From Chromera velia (taxonomy: Eukaryota; Sar; Chromeraceae), in NCBI GenBank assembly GCA_018398765.1, contig JAHBMJ010001477.1:1-30649 (forward strand): 30,649 bases of DNA, read 5' to 3'. Position numbers and translations under genes: made by a program. The notes beneath the pieces were generated by a model. That model saw nothing but the letters and a program-made list of their open reading frames with translations, was not told the DNA's origin and did no database searches. Below are positions 22,721 through 30,649 of the stretch, piece by piece. The stretch's first letter is position 1. Every line of letters begins with the position of its first letter.

Positions 22721-25700
22721 TCAAGAGGCGTCGACCATCTCGTGGCCCCACTGCAGTGAGTAAATCAGGAAATTAAAAGGAGGGGGTACATGTGCATATA
22801 CACGAAGGAGGAATTTCAAGGGAAGGAGGGAGGAAAGAGGAGAGGGAGGGGAATCACTTTGTACGCAGAAAGTGAATGACATTGCCCGCATGCACGTGTA
22901 TACGAAAGCTTAGGTGCACTGGGCGCAGAGGTGATCAAGCCCTCGGGAGACTGACTGACCTTCATGAGCACCCAGGCAGCCAGCGTTCGGGGCGATGACC
23001 CCCTGTCCCCGTGGACCGCGTGGGAGTTCTGCCAGAGGGCCGTCAAGTCGTCCCTGAATGCACCCTCGGAAACGTACATCATCGCTCGCGCCTTGTCCTG
23101 CACAGTGGACAGACTCCACAGCAGCAGGGGACATCGACTCCGAAGAGGGTCAGTCACACTCACTCCAGCACCCTCCCTGCCTGACCCCCCGACTCTGCCT
23201 CCCTCCCCGGGGCACACTCCCGTCTCCCCCCCCAAGCCTGTCAGTGGACTCCGCGCCACAAGGGCCGACTCAGCAGACTGCTGCCCGAAGAAGACCAGCC
23301 TGTCCTGCTGCTTGATCCCCGAGTCCTCCAATGCACTCTTCTCCTCCCGCTCTCCGGCCGTCTCTGACAGACTGAGTGCAGGCAGAGCGAAGGGGGGAGG
23401 TTTGCCCCCGAAGGTGAACAGCGAGGCGCCCCCGTCTCCGTCTCCGTTTCCAGGTGCCCCTCTGTCTGGAAGAGGAAGAGAGGCTGACCCAGTGAGGCCG
23501 AACACGCCGGAGGAAGGCCAGGGGACCCCGGCCCCACCATTAGAAGGTGAGCGTGCCCCGTCTCCGTCTCCTCCTCCGGGAAGGGAGGCCGGAGTCACTC
23601 CGAGTCCGCTGCTCTGCATGGGTAGGGGTGCTTCAGGCAACGGGAGGCCGCTGCTTGAGGCAACAAGGGCGGGGGGAAGGGGGTGTGCAGCCATTTGGCC
23701 GAACACTGGGGCCTGAGACGGTGGCACCTTCATGGGCACCCGGCTCTCATCTGACGCACCAGTAGAGGGAGGAGGGGGGCTGCTTGAGGCAGCTGCCGCT
23801 GTCACACCAGCAAAAGCAAAGGGCCCTGCTGAGGCTCCTTTCTCTGGGGGTATTGCACCACTCTTCTGCTGCTGAGTTGGGAGTGCCCCCCCTACCTCCT
23901 CCCCCCCCGAACCCACCAGGGACCTCTGGGGGTTCAACTTGTCGTCTGACTCAGTCCCCGCAGGGCCAGTGCCTGCCCCCGAGGTGGCAGAACAGCCTGA
24001 AGATGAAGAGGCGGGAGCGAAGGAAACGGCTGCAGGTGCAGGAGCGAGTCCGGGGGGACTCTTCAGGGGATGTTCCGCTAGCAGCTGCAGTGCAGATGCA
24101 GCTGCGGCGGCGGCGGCGGGCTTCGGTGTCCCTCGAATGACTCGGGCTCGCTGGCGCGCCCGTAGTGTCCCTCCTGTGCCTGTGGTGGTGTGCGACGGGG
24201 ATCCGGTGGGAGTGAAGGCAGTGACTGTGTTAGATGACTTGCATGGGGAGTATGAGAGCGGATCGTTGTTGAATTCGGGAGGCAGAGCGGGAAAGGGGAT
24301 CTGAGGCTCGCTCTCAAGGGGGGTCAGAGAGGCCGGAGGAAAGCCTTCTTGTACAAGGAAGTCTTCCAGGGATTTTATCGGAGGTGATACGCTCTCAGGA
24401 GCAGAATAGGGGTCTTCAGGCTTCTTTTCTGCAACCGCCTTGAAGAAGAGAAGGCGAGGTGAGACTTTGACGTTCTCGGAGGAGGACCCGCCACCTCGCT
24501 CTCCTCTGCCCTCTGCACTCTTCGATCGCCCAGCTCCGTCTTGATGAGGGTCACGGGCAGGCTGGTGTTTGATTTCTTTTTTCTGTTTCTTTGGGCTGCT
24601 GCTGTCCTCCCCTCCCTTGACGCCTGTCGCTTCACTGCCTGTCTCCTTCTCCTGTTCCGTCTCCACCTTTTCATCTGTCTCCTGGCAGCCTCCCTCCTGC
24701 TCCTGTTCCGTCTCCATCTTTTCATCTGTCTCCTGGCAGCCTCCCTCCTGCTCCTGTTCCGTCACCACCTTTTCATCTGTCTCCTGGCAGCCTCCCTCCT
24801 GCTCCTGTTCCGTCTCCATCTTTTCATCTGTCTCCTGGCAGCCTCCCTCCTGCTCCTGTTCCGTCTCCATCTTTTCATCTGTCTCCTAGCAGCCTCCCTC
24901 CTGCTCCTGTTCCGTCTCCATCTTTTCATCTGTCTCCTGGCAGCCTCCCTCCTGCTCCTCCTCCTGTCCGAGGAAACGAGAGAGGGAGCAGGACAGGGGG
25001 AACCAGAGCGCGGGAGTGGGAGTGCAGGACCGGAGATCCCATGCCTTCTTCTGCAGGTTCGGATTCATGAGAAAGCAATTGATTATATTGTGGAGGAGTG
25101 GGTACGTAGAGAACACTGTCTCTCGGACTCTCTCCGTGAGTACAAATATGCGCAAATTGAATTGTCAGAGTGAACATGCCACCGACAAACAGACCGAGAA
25201 GGAAACTGTGCAAAAGAACGTACGCCAAAGACCGGGCGATGCGCGCAGCCACTGAAAGAACGAAAGCTGTGATCCACAGAGGCAAAAGGGGAGAAGGAAA
25301 AAGCGAGGCCGACTGACTGACTGACTCACCGCATTCTTCGCTCTGGTGGCAAGTCGCGATGCGATGCGAAAGAGCCTGAGGTTGAGGAGCACCTGTGATC
25401 GGGACTTGGGGGCCAGGCAGCTGCTCTTGGGGGGCCTGCTGCAGCTGTTTGCCGTCTTCGTCTCGAAGGGAACCTCCCACTCGCCCTCACTGCCTCTTCC
25501 TGCAGAATTAAAATTGACTCGCAGGCGATGGAGAAGAAACGCCGTGGACCAGAAGAGGGAATAGGAAGAAACGCAAACTGACCTCACTCGCGAAGTGCGC
25601 CCTTCGGTTTTGATATTCGATCCATACATTGTCAAGCAAAACTGTTCTGAAAACCCGGCCAGGAAAAAATCAATATCGATATGTATTGCTGTCTTTTCTG

Positions 25701-25923
25701 ATTTTGTGCAGGCAGTCACCTGACAGAGCGGGGTCGGGTGTACGTCTTTTAGTTTCAGCTGATATGATCAGACTATCAATTAAAGACACACCGGTGTCTA
25801 TCTGGATGTCCAGACTCACTCACCTCCGAACGGGTTGAGAGAGTCCGCCCTTTTGGAACACAGTCTGTTGAACTCTTCCTTTACTCTCTCCGTGAAGCTG
25901 CATGCACGCAGCCAAAAGTGCAT
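22721..25923 (-). CDS. Low-complexity protein with scattered FG motifs (nucleoporin-like candidate), 4 exons, one internal TAG
   Basis: Exons are 25824-25923, 25330-25499, 22960-25050 and 22721-22750; phases agree at all three junctions, giving 796 codons plus TGA. The N-terminal part has FTERVKEEFNRLC and NPFGG. Next comes an acidic array of about six 17-residue repeats (ETEQEQEGGCQETDEKM and variants). A long Pro/Ser/Ala/Gly-rich region contains PVFGQ, GVFGLTG, FTFGGK and VFFGQQ. The C-terminal end is more ordered (KARAMMYVSEGAFRDD, AAWVLMK, then WGHEMVDAS). Spaced FG motifs in disordered sequence suggest an FG-nucleoporin, but no folded Nup domain is recognisable. A TAG at 24886-24888 interrupts one repeat where sister copies have CAG, so the allele shown is truncated unless this is an error or is read through. 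A possible 66-nt in-frame intron lies near 23090-23155. The ATG at 25923 is the first in frame after a stop. Confidence 0.7.
24640..24960 (-). repeat. 51-bp coding tandem repeat
   Basis: About six copies of a 51-bp unit, each encoding 17 residues with the core GGCQETDEK, lie near the start of the large exon of the FG-motif gene. Copies differ by only a few bases, so recent expansion or copy-number polymorphism is likely. The copy at 24886 has TAG in place of CAG. Confidence 0.93.
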
Positions 25924-26433
25924 GGATCATGCTGTGTTTACACACCGTCATGCAGACTGAATACAGAGCTGCAGGGATGCTTCGAGCACTGCATGTGCCT
26001 GTTTGCGAACCTGTAAATTACACAAAACAAAACAGCAATGCCGGCTCTCTCAGCATCATTGCGCGCCCAGCTGATAGGCAATGAGGAGCTTCTGCTTGTC
26101 TGTCTGTCTGTGTGTCTGTTTATCTGCCTATCCCTTTTTTCTCTCTCGCTCCTCCCGCATGTTAGAGCGCAGCTTGGCTGGCGGTGACTGCAGGGCCTGT
26201 ACCGAAAGACACTAAGTGTGGGGTCGGTGCACGTGTTCTCTGCTCTCATTCCTTGAGCTCTGAATGGAGACGTACTAAGTGTATGATGAGTGAGTCAATC
26301 GTGTCTTCCTGTATGAATCAAGACAGACCAGCGAACGGCAGCCACATACGTGTCCCTGATCTTTTCTGCTTGTGCCGCAAGAGAGGTACGGATCTCTCGC
26401 ACGGAGTCGTATTCAGGTCCCTCAGGAATCTCC
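25924..26433. promoter_or_regulatory. Intergenic region, 3' of the ankyrin gene and 5' of the FG-motif gene
   Basis: About 510 bp separate two minus-strand genes lying in tandem. The segment must hold the ankyrin gene's 3' end and the FG-motif gene's promoter. An alternative acceptor (CATGCAG ending at about 25901) could join an upstream exon here to the FG gene's first exon. I see no clear promoter motif. Confidence 0.4.
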
Positions 26434-26716
26434 TCAAGCTAGGCGCACCGTCTCCGTCTCCAAAGTCCACTCCCGCCAGCGGGTCTCCTCCTCCACCGTC
26501 CGGTCGAGGACTGCGAAGACTGCCTTCAGAGAGGGGGGGAGGAATGAGAACGAGCCCGGCACTCTGTGCAGAAACTCATGGCGAGCCTCGCACTCCAGCT
26601 GCATGCAAGCATCAGTGTACGTCCATTTTATTCTTATACCGTCTCCTTCACCAAGAGGGTGAGAGGGTCAAGACCGAAAAGCCCCCCCGCCCCCCACACA
26701 CGTACCTGAAGACACA

Positions 26717-26769
<53 letters not shown>

Positions 26770-29668
26770 ACAAACAAAGAGACAGCCAGACTATCTGATT
26801 CTCGTCCCTCCTTCGCCTGATGGACACAACTGACAAAAATTTAAAGAAAGGGACAGCCAGAAACAAACAAAGAGAGAGGCGTGTATAGCTAGGTGAGAGT
26901 CTGACTTGACTGACAAAATCGAGCGCAACGCATCCGCTCTCCCAGGGCACGTCCCTCTGCGCTTTCTCCAGCACCATCCTCACACTCTTCCCCAGACCAC
27001 TCGACAACTCTGCCGGCCTCGCGAGGGCGGCCACGACCAGCCCCCTGCTCCTCTTGCCAGTACACTGGTTCAGGAGCCTCAGACCCATCCACTGGCTCTT
27101 CTCGTTGTCTTCTCGTATTTTGTCGAGAACCTCGGGGAAACCCTTGACGAAAGCGACAACAACAGGCTGCCCCCCCTCCGACGCCAGCTGCTGGCACGCA
27201 TCGCGAGCATTCGCCTCCACTGCCGCGGCGAGCGCTGCAGCAATGGCTTCGAGACCCCTGGAGCCTGCACTCTGAGATCGGTACAGTGTCAGAAGCACGG
27301 ACAGTCGTGTTTTTTGCCGCTCTCCATTTGTGTCTCGGACTGCCAGGGTGATGGCATTCCGCCCTTTCCCGTCCTGTGCGAAGATGTCAGCACCCGCACC
27401 CACGAGTGTGTCAACAGTCTTCCGAAGGCTGGCCGCATCAACACCCCCACCCATTCCGGCCACCATCAGCGGTGTCGCCCCCTCCAGGCCCTCAGCCCCC
27501 CCGTTCGGGTCCCAGCCTGCTTTCAGGAGGGAGGGCAGCACTTGCAGTGAGCACCATCTGCTGGCCACGTGAAGCGCACTGCCCTCCGCCTCCACCCCCG
27601 CGTCGGTTTGCAACGGACTCTGGACCACTTGCAGAAGTCGAGAGAGGAAAGGAGGTGCGTCGAGGAAGGCACACAGCCTGACGAGCCTTCCCCTTTCCCG
27701 TTCGAAACTGCCCTCTCCTCCGCACGGTAACCCTCCCAAAGCGGTCTCGAAGAGACGCATGCCGCGTTCACCGAGTCTGCCTTCTGGGTCTCCCTCAATC
27801 ACCGTCTCCGGTCTGATGCGCAGACCAGGGAACCTCTCGTGAAGCCACACTGCCGTCTCCATCTCACTTCTCAGGCAGGCCCATTCTAATGCACTCCACA
27901 CCTGCTCCCCCCCTTCCTTCAGTTGACACACAGCGACCTGGGAGAGGGAGGTGTCGCTCGATTCGACGATCAACCGGATTCGCTCAGTGGTTTCTGAACT
28001 CGGTGGGCTTTCGACGTCACCGACCCGCATGCCGATAGCAAAGGCGAGGGGGGTCAGCTTCAGCCTGGAGATTCTTGGGCACGCAGACTTGTCGCGGAGA
28101 CGCTTGCTGGACGAGTAGAAGACGTCATTTGCAGTTTCGTCTGAAAACTCAGCCAGAGGGTCCCCCTTCGAGAGGGAAAGCAGCTCAGTCAGCATGCGGA
28201 TGGGCGCCACGCCCACCCCCCTTTCGGGTCTCGATGTAGCTGCAAGGTGCAGCAGAGTGGCGAAGGGTTCGTCCCGTTTCCTACCCAGGTCAACATCTGC
28301 TCCCCTCTCCACAAACGCTCCCACTAAATCCCACAGGCTGTTCTCTGCCGCTGCAATCACGGGAGTGTACCTCCACTGTCCCCCCTTCAAGACTTCTGAG
28401 GAGGAGGAGGTGACTCGGGGTCCTGCGTTAATTGCAGATTGGTCGCAGGCGAGGAGACAGTCTACAACGATGAGGCAGTCTTTGACGGGGAGCAGGGGGG
28501 AATCGTTGCGAGACCTGAACAAATCAGAGAACACCATATTCATGGGGTGCTGCGTGGCACGACGGCGTCTTTCCCAGTCTGCCCCAGACAGCAGGTGAAG
28601 GGCAGACAAACCGACCAGGTCTGTCGCCCTCACATCCGCCCCCGCCTCCACCAGTTCTCTGAAGAAGGCAAGGTCACATGCAGAGAGCGACTCGCCGTTC
28701 TGTATGGAGATCTTGTGGGCAGTCAGAACGAGGGCGGATCCCTGCACAATCATGTTTTTTCGGCTCCACGCGACCCACTCCAGGCTCCCCTCTCTCTTCG
28801 CACCCTCAACAAGTTGACGGATAAGCCCTGAAGGCACTGCCTCGTCCGGCTCAGGCTTAGTCGAATCCACCTGTGCATGCGGCAAGTTTGACTGAGGCTG
28901 AATCTGACTCGGTTGTTTCTGTGGAAAGGAATTGTCGACGAAGGCGTGAAGGGGGGTCTGGCCACAACACTGGCCACGGATCTCCCTCCACTCCCCGTTT
29001 GGGAGCAAAATTCTGATGTCTAGGTCGTTCACCGAGTAGCTCCATACGTCCAGATGCGCCCCAAACTCCAGCAAGAGGGCAGCCACAAGGAACCACCCCT
29101 TCTGGAGGGAACGGATCAGCCAAGGGACGCCGTGGATGGCCCCGTTGGGATCGATCTGCCTTGCCTCCAGGAGGGTTCTCAAAGAGGGAAGCAGCGTTTC
29201 TTCCGTTATCTTGGGGCCAAACAGCTCTTTGCTTGGAGCAGGGAGGAGGGGCGAGAGCGACATGAGGGCCTTCAGGCAACGGAAGGCGCCGTGGACTGTA
29301 GCTATGACTTTGAGGTCGGCGTAAGTGGGATCGGGGGCATCATCGTTGCGCACTCTCGATTCTGTGGGGAACCGCCAGTAGGGCTTTACTCTGCTGGATG
29401 AGAAAAGCGCTCCCAGCTGCACATGGTCGTCCCTCTTCACTGTGAACAGGGTAAGTGCAGAGATCCTCCCTGTCCGACAGAGTATTGCAGTGCAACGATG
29501 CCCTGAGAACAGAAGTGTCCTTCCGAAGCGCAACGAGCGATGGAGAAAGCGACGTCAGCTTCCAGAAGGATTTGTTTCGAAGGCAGCCGGAGCTTGCGAA
29601 AATGGAGAAGAGCTTTTTCATACAGACAGCCTGGGGAGGGGCAGAGGTGTGAATTCTCGCGGAGCCAT
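26434..29668 (-). CDS. Ankyrin-repeat protein, 5' end tentative
   Basis: The large exon runs from 26915 to at least 29416. It ends at the donor GTCAGTCAAG and joins in phase to the last exon at 26434-26598, which encodes LECEARHEFLHRVPGS through to TGA. Ankyrin-type units are visible, for example VGLSALHLLSGAD, YTPVIAAAENSLWDLV with FVERGADVDL, GSALHVASRWCSLQVLPSLL, and ATPLMVAGMGGG with LVGAGADIFAQDGKGRNAI. The repeats are divergent and widely spaced, so only some fit the 33-residue consensus. Such proteins usually act as binding scaffolds; no catalytic domain is seen. The large frame has no ATG before 29263. A short first exon at 29624-29668 (MAPREFTPLPLPRLS) joined to CTGGGAGC at 29416 would give a phase-correct 903-residue protein through a 207-nt intron, but its donor, GTATGA, is weak. 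The body is secure and the start is not. Confidence 0.75.
26718..26765. repeat. (CA)n-(GA)n microsatellite in the last ankyrin-gene intron
   Basis: About 18 bp of CA is followed by about 30 bp of GA on the plus strand. In the sense direction it reads CT then GT, the same order as in the last LRR intron and the last PfkB intron. Confidence 0.93.
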
Positions 29669-30649
29669 ACCAAAACAGACAACGGAGCGAGAACAGCTGG
29701 AACCAAGCGCTGCAACGCGGTAAGAGCACAAGCCGCTGGGGCATTTGATAAAAGTGTAGAGAAGGGCGTCGCCCAAGCGCGCGGCGCCGCATGAGAAATT
29801 CGCTTTTATAGACATCCCGGAAAAAAGTAGAACACGAAACGGCTGACAGAATATAAAACGGTTGCCGAACCAAGAATGCTATGAGGAGCAGAAACAGTAG
29901 ATAAAAGAATACGTCCAAGTCTGTCAGATGCCGGGACCGAGCCACGTCGAAGACGGCGCAATTGACAGTGCATCAGGCATGGTGGCCCGGGGCCCAAGGG
30001 GATAAAACTATCGGGGTAGACAGAAAAACGCTTACGGTTCGTAGACCTGGTCCAGTCTGGAACGAAAGAAATGAGAAGCACGGTGAACCATCGTTGACGT
30101 GCCCGCTCTCACCAAGCAGGGTCTGCCACCACTAGTGGAGCGAGGTGGAGCCCAGAGGGGCAGCAGTCCGTTGCCGAGAAGGGGTAAGGCCGTTGCAACG
30201 TTGTCTTGTGGTTTGGAAAGGACGGAACTAGGGTGTGTCACTGCTTGTGGTTATATAAAAGTTCTAGCAAAGTTTTAGACTACCCCCAAGAAGCCTTCCT
30301 ATGACCCTATGGTCTGTCAATCAAACTCCGGGCTTTGGCAAAGGCGCCAGGGCTTTGACGATAGAAAGCTCATTCTTTCTAGTATGCAATATCGTCAAGG
30401 CTCTGGTGACAGAAAGCTAATTCTTTCTAGTATGGAATATACCTCCAGTCCATTGTAGCTTAAAAATATTATAACCTAATTTAATCTAGTTTAACCTAGT
30501 TTTAAAATATTTTAATACTCTCTTATAGTATCTGCTATAATCAACTTAAATATGTAAAATAACAAAAAAAAAAAATATTGATTTTAATCAGTTTGAATCT
30601 GTCAGTCTTAGTCAGTCTTCATTTAGGAATTCTAGATCCACGGACTCTG
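29669..30649. other. Right-hand intergenic region, no gene seen
   Basis: About 1 kb upstream of the ankyrin gene, AT-rich after about 30240. Open frames up to about 30240 lack motifs or protein-like repeats. A TATA-like TTATATAAAAG lies near 30251 on the plus strand, but no gene follows it inside the window. The interval 30355-30440 holds a direct repeat with hairpin potential. Confidence 0.5.
30355..30440. repeat. 30-bp direct repeat with nested inverted repeats
   Basis: Copies at 30363-30392 and 30411-30440 differ at two positions; both contain ATTCTTTCTAGTATG. The first is enclosed by inverted arms TTGACGATA (30355-30363) and TATCGTCAA (30390-30398), and both copies contain an inner AGAAAG/CTTTCT pair. 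I cannot assign it to a known element class. Confidence 0.75.

Noticed and set aside
22964..23716. 250-residue plus-strand frame inside the FG-motif gene
   Set aside because: It is the antisense shadow of GC-rich coding sequence; the minus frame has phase-consistent exons and coherent repeats.
30241..30265. TATA box TTATATAAAAG on the plus strand
   Set aside because: No gene or transcript-like sequence follows it before the window ends, and such motifs are common in AT-rich DNA.

Overview
The window is nuclear DNA from an intron-rich eukaryote. I placed 26 spliceosomal introns (GT...AG, mostly with CTGCAG-type acceptors) by requiring that reading phase and protein motifs continue across every junction. 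Low-complexity repeats fill the introns, and a Ty3/gypsy-type LTR retrotransposon sits between genes. The mix of compact intergenic space, repeat-rich introns of about 195-1150 nt, LRR/ankyrin proteins and a chromovirus-like element would suit an alga or other protist such as a chromerid alveolate. That assignment is a weak inference; nothing in the sequence fixes the species.

Layout. (1) 1-448: AT-rich, no gene. (2) 449-8412, minus: a 16-exon gene for a 961-residue protein with RNI-type 28-residue leucine-rich repeats followed by a coiled coil; a further 5' exon probably ends at 8610. (3) About 8756-9264: short region between two divergently transcribed genes. (4) 9265-13782, plus: a complete 7-exon gene for a 416-residue PfkB/ribokinase-family sugar or nucleoside kinase. 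(5) 14293-21719, minus: a complete but decayed LTR retrotransposon with 496-bp LTRs, primer-binding site, polypurine tract and a gag-pol frame carrying 16 in-frame stops; its 3' end holds a 499-bp duplication across a one-base N gap. (6) 22721-25923, minus: a 4-exon gene for a low-complexity protein with scattered FG motifs and a 17-residue tandem repeat, one copy of which has a TAG codon. (7) 26434 to about 29668, minus: an ankyrin-repeat protein gene. (8) 29669-30649: no gene seen; it holds a 30-bp direct repeat with hairpin potential.

The four host genes do not form an obvious pathway. The most unusual signal is shared by their introns: the splice donor is often the first unit of a tetranucleotide array in GT register (GTCA, GTCG, GTAG, GTGC and similar). 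At least three GT units at exact 4-nt spacing occur in 11 of 26 introns. A second pattern is that long intronic microsatellites are mainly polypyrimidine or GT on the sense strand, whichever way the gene points.
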